64,000 bases of DNA from NCBI RefSeq assembly GCF_019279795.1, contig NC_056732.1, positions 1,075,259,740-1,075,323,739 of the forward strand, read 5' to 3'. Under the pieces are notes generated by a model. The model searched no databases, had not been told where the DNA came from, and worked only from the letters and a program-made list of their open reading frames with translations. This document shows positions 45,790-56,387 of this stretch, piece by piece; positions within the stretch are counted from its first letter, which is position 1, and the number at the start of each line of letters is the position of its first letter. This stretch comes from Protopterus annectens. Its lineage: Eukaryota; Chordata; Ceratodontiformes; Protopteridae. The translations under genes and the position numbers were made by a program.

Positions 45790-46022
45790 TTTGTGGACTC
45801 CTGACATCTGGGGCAAGAAAAACTGATGTAATGGCATTGGCTACATGTTTTATACCCTGACGACCTGACGTCATGGAAGAGGTGACAGCATCCGAGGCAG
45901 AAATCCCAAGGCTCTGGTATTCTGGCCGACTGAGGGCTACCTGCAGGCAGATAACCCAAGTGTGATGACTGCAACAGTGAATGCACTCGAACATCTACAT
46001 TTCTGGTAAGTGTACACAACCT
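45790..46022 (-). repeat. Right inverted terminal repeat of the DIRS-like fossil
   Basis: The reverse complement of this segment reads GTTGTGTACACTTACCAGAA, TTCACTGTTGCAGTCATCAC, GGGTTATCTGCCTGCAGGTA, ACATCAGTTTTTCTTGCC. It is the partner of the left end, with an extra outer tip of about 35 bases that matches the internal complementary region. Confidence 0.85.
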
Positions 46023-46631
46023 GTACTTTCCTGTTACTTGTCAGGCACACCAGAATTCTTATGTCTAACCCCATGTGCTGTTAGACTTACGACTATGCTG
46101 TTTCAGTTTACAAAGATAGCCTGTTCAGGATATCTGGTAGTCTTCTGACCCCATTTGGATGAAGGTGCTTCCCCCATTAAAGCAGCTGTGTGGTGTAGAG
46201 GGATTAAGCCGTGACCACAACCTCGTGTGACCCTAATTCAGTTAGTGGCTCAGGCGTCTGAGATGCTAGCAGGTGAGGATGGGTGTGCCTGTCCTGGAGG
46301 TGGAAATCATGCATGAGTCATGTTTGCAGAGATGATTTTTCTTGATGGAGATCAGGGAGACAGCCCAAAGGGGATAGTCATTATGGGTGGGGCATTTGGC
46401 TGACATCAGTCCTTTGCAGAAGTAAGTGGTGGTTCAGTCCTGACTGCCATTGCAAATCCCATCCCTATTAATGTTTCTCATTTTGTTTTTAGATCCTAGG
46501 AGATACCTCCCTAAAGCTATAGACCTGATACCGTCCTCCTTATGACTCTTCCAAAAGTTGTACTACAGAGAGTGTATCCTCTGCTTTATTAAGGTGCAAG
46601 TAAGATTTAATTTTGAGACCACATTTCCACA
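46023..46631. other. Unassigned; possible SINE-like head
   Basis: A stretch at about 46186-46260 (GTGGTGTAGAGGGATTAAGC, then CGTGTGACCCTAATTC) is faintly tRNA-like and could be a degraded SINE head. No firm assignment. Confidence 0.25.
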
Positions 46632-46884
46632 AACTAATCCACAAAAGTGCACTCCTGAATGTGTTATCTTTAGTATGACATGTTAAACCAAAGTCTGATC
46701 TGCTTGAGTTGGCGGTAGCTAAGGTAAATGTAAAAGATCCTAGGGAAGCTATTGAAAAGACTAGGGGAAGATCCGCAGTGCCTTGGCCAAATTTCCCATA
46801 GTAGTAACCAGTCAGGTCTCCCCTGAAAAGAGGCTTTTAGTCTAGTAAGACTAACCCGGTCAACAAAGAATAAATAAAGAAATA
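46632..46884 (+). mobile_element. V-SINE-like element, 5'-truncated, second copy
   Basis: It matches the SINE at 8310-8640 from CACTCCTGA(A/G)TGTGTT on: TTAAACCAA, TGTAAAAGATCC, GAAAAGACTAGG, CTTGGCCAAATTTCCC. The tail is CTGAAAAGAGGCTTTTAGTC, GACTAACCCGGTCAACAAAG, AATAAATAAA. The tRNA-like head is missing. Confidence 0.75.
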
Positions 46885-47210
46885 AATCAATAAAAGATTG
46901 GCTTAAAAATTGAAAGGAATGGAACGCAAGGGAGAAATGACCAAAATAGGTTTATAACTGATTATTTAGTAGGAGATAATAGACAGTGCTTAGTAGATTG
47001 AACACTGAGCCCAGTTTCACATAATAGTATCAATATCCCCTTGGATCCCCCCTGAAAAGAGGCTGCTAGCCTAGGGGGGTTAACCCAGTCAACAAAGAAT
47101 AAATAAATATAGGAACAGAATACAAGGGAGAAATTACTGAAATTGGTTTATAATGGGTTATTTACTAGGAGGTAGTAAATAGTGCTTAATAAGTTGAACA
47201 CTGAGTGAAG
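46830..47210 (+). repeat. ~205-bp tandem duplication including a SINE tail
   Basis: The block CTGAAAAGAGGCTTTTAG... to ...GAACACTGAGCCCAG (about 46830-47015) recurs at about 47048-47210: CTGAAAAGAGGCTGCTAGCC, AACAAAGAATAAATAAAT, CAAGGGAGAAAT, GGTTTATAA, TTATTTA(G/C)TAGGAG, GAACACTGAG. The unit joins the SINE tail to its 3' flank, so the second SINE tail is a duplication and not a new insertion. Confidence 0.8.
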
Positions 47211-47270
47211 ATTGGAGTTCCTTTGACTTCAGTTCTGGGGCTGTTTAATACTCATGCATATGCATGCATA

Positions 47271-47318
<48 letters not shown>

Positions 47319-49379
47319 TATAGTAAGTTAATATGTATATATTTAATAGAGTGGAGGAATTGAGAGTGCGATTAATATGTTTGTATATGATGAAAAAATA
47401 GAGTAGTGATTGCTGAGGAAGCTGTAAGACTGTAAAAGGATGTATAAAAACTGGAGAGCAGGCAAAACATTGAACTTAAGATTCAGTATTGCATGGCATA
47501 AGGTGATGTTGTTTTTAAGAGAATGAATTATATGACAAAGCATCATACTGGAGGAGGGAGTCTAAGTAAAATCAATATAGGAAAGGTGAGACAGGTAAAG
47601 GTGATACCATGCAAAAAGCTTACAGTGCAGTGTGTATATATGGCAATGAATGGGAATAGAATTTGAAGATATCTTGAGAGTGTGCTGGATTACAGAGATC
47701 TATATGTTACTTTAACCTCTTGTAGGACAGTTCTGAAACCACAAAAATAGTACTGTGCACAGTTTTGGAAACTGTAGTAGTGGGGAGTTAAGAAGAGCAG
47801 CCAAACATTGGGCCTGTATTCAGTGGAGAACAGAAGGGAAAGGGTTATGTGATTTGTTCAAAAAAATAGTAAAAGGTGAGACTGGGAAGTGCAATACAAA
47901 GGTGTGAGGACTTGGGAAAGTAACTCATCACTGACATTTGAGACGAACTTAGTTGAAGTGGGTGTTAAATGAGGGGATATTTTGCATGTGAGGTGCTATC
48001 TGAAGAGAATATATAGAAGTTCAGAGCAGCTTAGAAGAGATGGGTTGAGGTGGACAGGTGCTGTTTAGTTACCTACATATAAATGTAACGGTTATAAACC
48101 TCATTTTTCCCAAATATAATTGCATGTGTTCATATGACTCCACAAAAGGAGATTGTTCCAAACAAAATGGCATTATCTGAAAGTGGAAAATGGTGACAGG
48201 ATTAAGGGTGTTGATGGTACAGTAGTAAAAACAGTAAGCATTTGCTTCTCTAGTTGGATGATGGAAATTTTGCAGAGAAGTATTAAATTCATAAACAGTG
48301 GATGAATTCACAGAATAGACATAAGTATGTTACAGGAAAATGTATTTTGTTAGATACCTAGAATCAATAGCTTAGCACAGGACAGGATTTGTAATTTCTG
48401 CCCAGTCTAAAGGTATAGTATTGTAGTTTTATTTGCAATACTGGCAGTGTCGTGATAACTGTAGAATCTGTGGCTCATCTAAAGCATTTGTACACATTTT
48501 ACTGCTGTTTTCTCATAGCTACATTTACTTGTAATTTTCCACCTGGTCTGTGCCAAAATCTTGTAGTTATAGTTGCAATAGTGGCAGTACTATGATTTTG
48601 CTGCAGGATCTGTGCTCACTTTACTGTTTATACATCAATTCTGGTGTAAAAATTAATTGCTTTGCTTTTTTATTTGCCTGTTTAAAGCTGCACTTACAGA
48701 GATTGCTGTGTGTTCTTTGTTATACTATTAGAGCCAACCAGCCCCCTAGTGTTACATTAGGTATTGCTCTCCCCGCTGCTGTCTCCTGTTTGTACAGTAA
48801 ATTCACTCTTTCCTTGCCCTCACTGTAAAAAAGTAAAACTCTTTTAAGTTTCCAGCCGATCTGGGACTCCACATCTGTAACTTGAGTCATAGAGGTGAGA
48901 GAACTGTGATTTAATACTGGGTTTGTTTGACAGAGACCCATTGGCTGATCTATTGGCTATTTTTGATTGGACTCCCTCATAGCTCATCCCTTATAATCTC
49001 CAGTGAGCTGCACTCACCCAAGGTCTAAGACTCTGGGATGTGTGGAAAGCCCTAAACTGAGAGAAATCAGCTGCACTGGTTGGGGTGTCCCTTAGGCATT
49101 ACAAATAGCATTTTTCATCAAAAATGGAAGAAAAAAACTATGCTTAGCATGCTGCCTCTCTTGGACTCACTGTGTTGTGGGTTTCCTACTCAAGAGCTTT
49201 TTTCCCTATAAGAAACTTGCTAAATTTGCACAAATTAGTAGCCTAGGCCAGAGGCTTCACTAACTTGAATGCACAAGTAAAAATACCACATGCTTCTACT
49301 AAGTGTGACAAGGATGTCTATGCATCCCAGTCCAAGTAACTCATCATCCCCTTTGTCTTAGTAGTAAGTTTACTTAAAG
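47211..49379. other. Unassigned, with one (TA)n tract
   Basis: A (TA)n tract lies at about 47270-47312. The rest has no recognised gene or element. The last few hundred bases may be the 5' leader of CR1 copy E, but no similarity to the copy D leader was seen. Confidence 0.35.
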
Positions 49380-49413
49380 TAACCCCTGCATCCTGAAACA
49401 GACAAATCTCCAG

Positions 49414-49635
49414 TTGGTTATAGTCATCTCAGACCATGAGTCATTTCCTGTTATAACCATGGACCAGCATTTTCACACAATTTCTGCAGCTAGCCTGATT
49501 GAGAAGGGTATCTTGAGACAATGTAGAAATTGTCTCATGCTGATTGAAAATTACCTGTTGCTTAAACAACACAACATGGTGTGTGAGAGACGTATGCATG
49601 AGTTGTCACTGCAGGCAAAAATCACATTCACATGA
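49414..49635 (+). pseudogene. CR1 ORF1 zinc-finger/PHD-like part (copy E)
   Basis: KGILRQCRNCLMLIENYLLL and MVCERRMHELSLQAK align with the copy D segment GILRQCYTCLMYTDN...ICERCNYIAKLEAK. The second CxxC pair has lost one Cys (CERR). The frame runs straight into the minisatellite, whose first unit ends it. Confidence 0.75.
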
Positions 49636-50750
49636 CATCTGGATTATCAGCAGTACGCTACGCACCACACTTCATTACATCTGACATCTAGATTGTTAGC
49701 AGTACACTATACTCCACACCTCACTACATCTGGCATCTGATCATCATCAGTACACTACTCACCTCACTACATCTGACATCTGATCATCAGCAATACACTA
49801 CACACCTCACTACATCTGACATCTGGATAGTCAGCAGTACAGTATACTCCACACCTCACTACATCTGACATCTGATCATCAGCAGTATACTACACACCTC
49901 ACTACATCTGATATCTGGATAGTCAGGGGTACACTATACTCCATGCCTCATTACATGTGACATCTGGATCATCAGTTGTACGCTATACTCCACACATCAC
50001 TACATCTGACATCTGATCATCATCAGTACACTACACACCTCACATCTAACATCTGATCATCAACAGTACATTACTCACCTTACTACATCTGACATCTAAT
50101 CATCAACAACCTCACTACATCTGACATTTGGGTCATCAGCAGTACACTATGTACCATACCTCACTACATCTGACATCTAATCATCAACAGTACACTACAC
50201 ACCTCACTACATCTGGCATCTAGATCATCAGCAGTACATTACATGCCACACCTCACAACATCTGACATCTGGATTGCCAGTGGTACACTACACACCACAC
50301 TTCACTACGTCTGGCATCTGGATCATCAGCAGTACATTGCATGATATACCTCACTACATCTGGCATCTGGATCATCAGCAGTACATTACATGCCACACCT
50401 CACTACATCTGACATCTGGTTCATTGTTAGTACACTACACAATGCACCTCACTACATCTGACATCTGGATCATCAGCAGTACACTACACACCATACCTCA
50501 CTACATCTGACATTTGGATCATCAGCAGTACACTACATGCCACACCTCACTACATCTGGCATCTGGATCTTCAGCAGTACATTACATGCCACACCTCACT
50601 ACATCTGACATCTGGATCATCAGCAGTACACTATACACCATGCCTCACTACATCTGCCATCTGGATCCTCTGTAGTACACTACATGCTACACCTCACTAC
50701 ATCCGACATCTGGCTTGTCAACAGTACACTACACACCATGCCTCATTACG
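49634..50750 (+). repeat. 42-50-bp minisatellite inside CR1 ORF1
   Basis: About 23 units built from ACATCTGACATCTGGATCAT, CAGCAGTACACTACACACC and ACACCTCACTAC. Spacing is 49-50 bases in full units and about 42 in units lacking the CACCACAC part. It sits exactly between the zinc-finger part and the esterase, in the low-complexity linker of ORF1, and has no counterpart in copy D. Some frames are open (a 78-codon frame at 50274-50510), but they are compositional. Confidence 0.92.
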
Positions 50751-50908
50751 TCCAACTTAATACACAGTCCTTCATATGTTGAGGTTCTAAAGATTAACTT
50801 GCCTAAGCCTCAAAGGTCTCCAGGAGGGAACAGAGGCACTAAGCACCTTCAGCAAAACTCTTGACTTGCAAGACCTCCAAACACATGTAGTATAGGAGTA
50901 CAAAAGTC

Positions 50909-51039
50909 ATGGATGCTGAGCCTGTAACACCAAACATTCTAGTTATTGGTGATTTCATTTTAAGACATACCGGTATACTACTTAGCAGGCTGATTAAGGA
51001 AAGGGTGATAGTTGTAGTCTGGTGCCAAGATCCACCAGA

Positions 51040-51103
<64 letters not shown>

Positions 51104-51480
51104 TTTTGAACAACAGATACAGGTATGGCACTGTCATACTACATGCCGATGTTAATGACTTGAGATATACCTCTTTGGACTATATGAAGAGAAACATGAT
51201 GGAGATCTCAGACTATTTGTCACAGGGAGGAATGAGCCTAGCTTTGAACAGAATTCTACTTTCTCCAAGAATGATGCTGCAATATGAGCAAAAAATAATT
51301 TACTTCAGTACTTGACTTAGTTTTTGGTGTCATTCTAAAGGGGATCCAATATCTGTCAACCTGACAGGATATGATCGACAGACCACACTTTTTCACCAGG
51401 GATGGCCTTCAACTGTCCCAGCTAGGTTTTTAGATATTGGCAAAGACATTCTTCACTCCTGTATTGCCTTTAGTAAGCAA
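50909..51480 (+). pseudogene. CR1 ORF1 esterase (copy E), interrupted by (CA)n
   Basis: Block I is NILVIGDFILRHTG (GDF, the catalytic Ser replaced by Phe). The (CA)n tract at 51047-51100 follows. After it come RYRYGTVILHADVNDLRYTS (block III) and LDYMKRNMMEISDYLSQGGM. A further frame carries FHSKGDPISVNL and RDGLQLSQLGF, a decayed block V with His changed to Gln. The catalytic Ser and His are both gone. Confidence 0.75.
51047..51100 (+). repeat. (CA)n microsatellite inside the CR1 esterase
   Basis: About 27 CA units lying between esterase blocks I and III of CR1 copy E. Confidence 0.97.
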
Positions 51481-51529
51481 TGCTGACTAGATAAAACCAC
51501 AAACATAATTAAACAAGCAAAGGAAAATA

Positions 51530-52340
51530 TGAAAGTTTTACTAATCAATGTTAGGAGCCTAAGTTCACCTAGACACTTTACCTCTGGGATCACTCCAGTG
51601 GCTCTAGTTGATAGAGGCACTGGGAACTAATGTCAGGCAGCATGATGCCAGGGCACTTCTATGGGCTAGGCTTGTAAAGGCTCCAGGCCCATTAGCCTAG
51701 TACATACCTATGAACCTAAACAAGAAACTCTACTCCCTACAAGCCCTCCTCACTCTGGATGACATTGATGTCTGTCTAGTGTCTGAGACATACTTTAAAA
51801 TGGCAGAGAGTACTCTGGCTGTGCAGGGCTAATATGCCTTCCACACTTTTAAACCAGCCTTTGTGCAGTAAGGGAAGAAGGTAGAGTATGTCAGTCTTCA
51901 TTCATTAGAGACTCACATCAAGGCTGGTAAAGCAGCATGGTGCACTAAATCACCATCAGAAAGGTTCTTTACCATATGTAAGCCAGTTACAGAACTCCAT
52001 CTGTGACCCATGAAAGTCACAGTGGCTATCAACAAGACTTGGAGCCTCTCAGTATTAAAGTCAGTACCATTTTCCAGGTGATTTTGACTTTTCTGCTATA
52101 GTCTGGGGAAACCTGCACCTACAGAAGTGCACAAAAACAGAGATTCTTGGACTTTGTTAGTACAAAAACCCTGAAACAATTTGTCAGGATACCCACTAGA
52201 GGTAACAATATATTAAACCTTGTGCTTACTAATATGGGGCATCTTGCTCCATCCAACTCTAGCATATTAACATTTCTTGTTAGGTCTGGCCATAAAACTG
52301 TGTCCTTCAAAATGAAAATTGACCCAGAAGCTGCTTTACA
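51530..52340 (+). pseudogene. CR1 ORF2 endonuclease (copy E)
   Basis: It begins MKVLLINVRSLSSPRH at about 51530, is interrupted by the CR1 tail at 51574-51716, and resumes with LYSLQALLTLDDIDVCLVSE. The later part has FLDFVSTKTLKQFVRIPTRG and NILNLVLTNMGHLAPS, the counterpart of LELVITNMGDR in copy D. Central motifs are lost in frame changes. Confidence 0.7.
51574..51716 (+). mobile_element. CR1 3'-end fragment nested in CR1 copy E
   Basis: The sequence TCTGGGATCACTCCAGTGGC, CTATGGGCTAGGCTTGTAAA, CATTAGCCTAGTACATACCT, ATGAACCT matches the 3' UTR of copy D (37840-37980) and not the endonuclease around it. It is a short 5'-truncated insertion in the same orientation as its host. Confidence 0.85.
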
Positions 52341-52899
52341 AACTTTTCTAAGACAAACTTTCTACCCTTAAATGATTAATTGGCAAGCTTCAAATCCTCA
52401 CCAAACACGGAAAACTCTGACATACATGAGGAATCATGGATCGCCAAATTATACCAGCATGTAAACAGTTGCAGTGATGCAGCTGTTCCCTGCAGAAACA
52501 GATGAAGGGCAAAACCCTAGAAGCCCCCCTACCCTTGGGGAACTATAATTCCAACAAGTTATATAATAAAATAAGAGAATTTTGGCCAAAAGTAAGAAGA
52601 GTGGCACCAAAAATGATAGAGCTGTTGTTGTTAAATTAAGCAAATAACTCTGGTGTTTAGTTAAATCTACTAAAACCAAATTTGAGCCAAAAGTAGCCAG
52701 TCAAACTAAAGAAACCCATAAGGCCGTTTAGTTATGTTCACAATCTCAGGAGCACAGTTCAGAAAAGCACTGAGCTGGTTGCAAATGATGTTATCTTCAC
52801 CATATCTGAGCTATAGCTAACCTACAGGCTGATAAATTAAGCTCAAACACTACCCCCTCTTCCCTCCAGCAATCCCATTTAAAATACTTGAGATTCATA

Positions 52900-54310
52900 T
52901 TTCTAGCTATCATACAAACAAACAAGTGCTAAATGCACTATCAGTTAAAATACTGCATTAATGACTCCTGACAATAAATCTTATGCAAATTGAGCAGCAG
53001 GAAGCAAGATATAACCACCCCTTAACAACACTGTTCATCCTTAGCCTCCATATGGGTTTTATACCATATGAGTGAAGAACAGAGTTATTACCCTTCCAGG
53101 CAATTACAGGCCCATAAGTTTAACCAGCATCATATGCAAAGCTATGGAAAGAATTATCATTGAATTAATCAATAATGATATGGGAAAGCTCCAAACAATG
53201 GACTAATCTCAGTTTGGATTCATCAAAGGCAGGTTATGCTTGCTCAACTTGGTGGACTTTTACAAAAATGTTACCAAAGCAGTGGGTGAAGATAAAATGG
53301 TACACACATCCTACCTTAACCTGGCCAAGGCTTTTGACACTACCCCTACTTAAGCATAGTAGAAAAGCTTAATAAGCAAGGAATAAACTTCCACATCACC
53401 CTGTGGATCACCAAATAGCTCAGACAGAAGCAGGAGATCAAAATAGGGATAGCTGCCTCCAGTAAAAGACCATTCACCAGTGGATTTCCCCAGGGTTTGG
53501 TGCTGGGTTCATTTCAGTTTGACATCTACTTCTCAGAAGTTAAAGCCAATATTAAAGGGCTCTGGCTGACTAAGTCTGCAGATGACTGCAAGTTAGGTGC
53601 AGTTGTTAAATCCTCAAAAGACTTAGCCAACCTGTAGGAAGGATTGTCCTAAACAAATAACTAGTGCCAGAATCATGGTTTAAAGCTAATTGCCAAAAAA
53701 TGTGTTATCGTATTCTTTGAGAAGTTATCTACCCCAGAACCTACTGCGTTGATAATACAGCCCAAAGAGTGGGGCTAGTTCAGGATTTGGGAAGCTATGC
53801 AGACAGTGACCTGTCTTTCAGCCAATGTATGTCTACTGTGGTGAGGAAATCCTTCTGTATTACCTAGCTCATTAACAAAGGGATTGCTTCTAGATGTCAT
53901 TGTCCCCTGTTACTCTATATTCATAAGGCCAGTCATCGAGTGTGATGCCCTCTTTGGCATGTATCTTGCTGGAATGCCCACAGATATAGCTTTTAAAAAG
54001 GATACTAGACGTAAATCATTTGCTCTACATGGGCCACCTGAAAGCTATGCTGCATTATTCAGTCACAGACTGCTAAGAGGTGACCTGTACCTGGCATACA
54101 AGGCATCCTCTGACCGAATACTGATGGACCAATGACACATCAGAGAGTCCAAAGTAATCAGAAATACCTGTTCCAATGATCTAAACCTTTTCATAAACAT
54201 TAACAGAACTATTTGGAGGGACAGGTTTATCTTGCAGGAGATAACCATTGCTCTGGAGCAGACTCCCTTTTCATATAAAACAAGCTCATCTCTTTCTCCA
54301 AATGCAAGCA
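52900..54310 (+). pseudogene. CR1 ORF2 reverse transcriptase (copy E)
   Basis: Scattered pieces in order: ITGPxVxPASYAKLWKELSL-type block near 53100, SQFGFIKGRLCLLNLVDFYK near 53205-53270, YLNLAKAFDTTPT (motif A) near 53310-53345, GLVLGSFQFDIYFS (motif B) near 53495-53530, LTKSADDCKLGAVV (motif C, Asp pair kept) near 53565-53600, then EVIVPCYSIFIRPVIECDALF and YAALFSHRLLRGDLYLAYKA at 53884-54110. Many stops and shifts. Clearly an old copy. Confidence 0.75.
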
Positions 54311-54597
54311 CAAATCGGGTGTATGGATGAGAAAGAGGACATTTATCCCAGGGCTTCCCCCATACTACTAATGGACAGAGACAGCTCCTAAATATTTTTA
54401 ACCCACTCTACCTTTCAAAATACTTATAGTATGACTCCAGTTATTATCACTAGCAGTAACATAAATATAGTCCATGAAAGAGTAAGATTAATCTAAACAC
54501 TAAATGGGATAGGTAATCCAAGCACCGAACAGGAAATCTGGCTGGACTTAAAATGGCTTGTAAGGGCAGTTAGCCTAGCACTAACTGCATGAGCAGG

Positions 54598-55160
54598 CAG
54601 TGTGACAATACCAGGAATATAGGATTGTGCATGCAACATGTGCAGACTGTGGGACTACACAAGGATGGATGCACATGGGCACAGTCCTGCAGTGGTATAC
54701 AGGACACAATATGTGCAGACTGTGGGACTACACAAGGAGTGGTGTACATGGGCACAGTCCTGCAGTGGCATACAGCACACAACATGTGCAGACTGTGGGA
54801 CTGCACAAGGATGGGTGCACATGGGCACAGTCCTACAGTGGTATATAGCACACAACATGGTCAGACTGTGGGACTACACAAGGATGGATGCACATGGGCA
54901 CAGTCCTGCAGTGGTATACAGGACACAATATGTGCAGATTGTGGGACTACACAAGAATGGGTGCACACAGACACAATCTTGCAGTGGTATAAAGCACAGA
55001 ATATGTGCAGACTGTGGGACTACACGAGGTTGGGTGCACATGGGTACAGTCCTGCAGTGGCATACAATACACAACATGGGCTGACTGTGGGACTGCACAA
55101 GGATGGGTGCACATGGGCACAGTCCTGTAGTGGTTTACAGCACACAGCATGGGCACAGTC
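54598..55160 (+). repeat. 73-bp satellite, about 7.5 units
   Basis: ATGTGCAGACTGTGGGACTA starts units at 54638, 54711, 54784, 54857, 54930, 55003 and 55076, and a partial unit starts at 55149. The period is exactly 73 with no indel. Other unit parts are ACAAGGATGGGTGCACATGG, CACAGTCCTGCAGTGG and ATACAGCACACAAC. Because 73 is not a multiple of three, one strand cycles through all frames and stays open (192 codons at 54589-55167). Similar but diverged blocks (GCACACCAGGTG, GTCCTGCAGTGCTTTGACATG) continue to about 55400. Confidence 0.95.
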
Positions 55161-56387
55161 TATGTGATTGCCACAGAGGTGGCTGACGAGGTGCCAAGTT
55201 ACAGTTCTGTTATGGTATGGTGAGCATAATGTAAAAATAGGCCACGGGATCACAGTAGGTATGCACACACCAGGTGGTAGGTCAGATTCCTGCTTTGGTG
55301 TGGGAACATGAACTGAACAGGTAGTGCAGTCAAAGTAAGCATTGGCACACCAGGTGCCAGAGCACTGTCCTGCAGTGCTTTGACATGTTATGTACCTGTC
55401 AATCACAGGTGCTGGACTGGTAGGAATTGGAACATGACACTCAAGTGAAAGGCACCTGTAGACCTAAGGTGGACATATAACAACCCAGTAGTACAGAAGG
55501 TGAATCATACCTCTTAATCCTCATAGTTCACAAATCTGGTCAAAAACTTCTGGACAGCTAATTAGGTTAGAATTTGCATATGAAATAACATAGCTCCTTT
55601 CCTTTCCTTTCCTTTCTTGTAGGACTGTGGGACACTGTCACTAAGATAGACATGTTTAAAAAAGGTGGCTTATCAGTACATAATAAGGAGTGTAAGAAAA
55701 GACAAGATGCAAGTTATGAAATGATACTAAGATTGTTAATCAAATATGCCATTCAGAAGGGATAGTTTATCAGTTGTTACTTATATTATCTTATTTATGT
55801 TTCTATTTTCATATCTGAGAAAGCTAGAAGTTATTGAGGGGCATGATGTGAAAAAGTCATGGTGGGACACAGAAAAATACACTGAACTGTACCAGAAATA
55901 CAAAAAATATATGTTTGCTTGAAATGTACATATTAAACTCTTTTAATTTGTAGCAGCAAATTCTAATACTTGCAAAGTAGACCTCTGTTCTGCTCTGGAG
56001 TTCATTCAAACAAGGTTTGTGCCAGATATAATAACCATTAGAGGCATTGTCTCATATTATTCAACCACCTTAATGGGCTGCAGAATGAGAATGCTAACAG
56101 GAAACAAAGTGCCCTTAAGTTAACCTACTTTCATAGTTCATTTCTGTAAAAAAGAAACCTGTCCCAGGTGTGGGAAGATTATCTGTACAACCTAACAGTT
56201 CACTAAGGTGATGAAGACAGGCCATGCCAGATATAAAACTGCAAGCAAAACTGCGTAAGGAAAGAAAATAATTGAAAATCCAGACAGTGAAGTGGAATCA
56301 CTGTAACCTAGATAACAAAACAAAATTAAATTGTACAATCAAGTTATATGAATGATAAACTGAAGTGTGTAAAAATGCAAAACTGAT
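55161..56387. other. Unassigned; degraded satellite edge then no gene seen
   Basis: 55161-55440 holds diverged pieces of the 73-bp satellite or a related repeat. A (CCTTT)n run lies at about 55595-55615. Nothing else is recognised. Confidence 0.35.

Larger units (their letters stand above)
40586..46022 (+). mobile_element. DIRS-like tyrosine-recombinase retroelement (fossil, structurally complete)
   Basis: Order of parts: left inverted end (40586-40790), gag-like region (about 40900-42600), RT/RNase H with a Dam-methylase-like domain (about 42600-44400), tyrosine recombinase (about 44500-45500), internal complementary region (45570-45662) and right inverted end (about 45790-46022). The two ends are inverted copies over about 180 bases. 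The internal complementary region matches the outer tips of both ends, the hallmark of DIRS elements, which replicate through a circle and integrate by recombinase without target duplication. All parts are present but the reading frames carry a moderate number of interruptions, roughly five to ten. It is a moderately old, inactive copy. Confidence 0.92.
49380..54592 (+). mobile_element. Long decayed CR1 LINE (copy E)
   Basis: Parts in order: ORF1 zinc-finger part (49414-49635), a minisatellite (49634-50750) in the ORF1 linker, the esterase (50909-51480) split by a (CA)n tract, the endonuclease (51530-52340) split by a CR1 tail, the RT (about 52900-53900) and the C-terminal region (to about 54310). 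The 3' end is GGCTGGACTTAAAATGGCTT, GGGCAGTTAGCCTAGCACTA at about 54540-54590. It is more decayed than copy D, with many stops, so probably older. The start is uncertain. Confidence 0.85.

Noticed and set aside
47048-47105. Third V-SINE-like insertion
   Set aside because: The flank is duplicated together with the tail, so it is a tandem duplication of the preceding SINE end.
50274-50510. 78-codon frame with repeated HYTPHFTTSGIW
   Set aside because: It lies wholly inside the 42-50-bp minisatellite and is compositional.
54589-55167. 192-codon frame resembling a Cys/Trp-rich repeat protein
   Set aside because: The 73-bp satellite rotates the frame and happens to lack stops. The opposite strand is equally open. 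No signal peptide, domain or codon constraint was seen.
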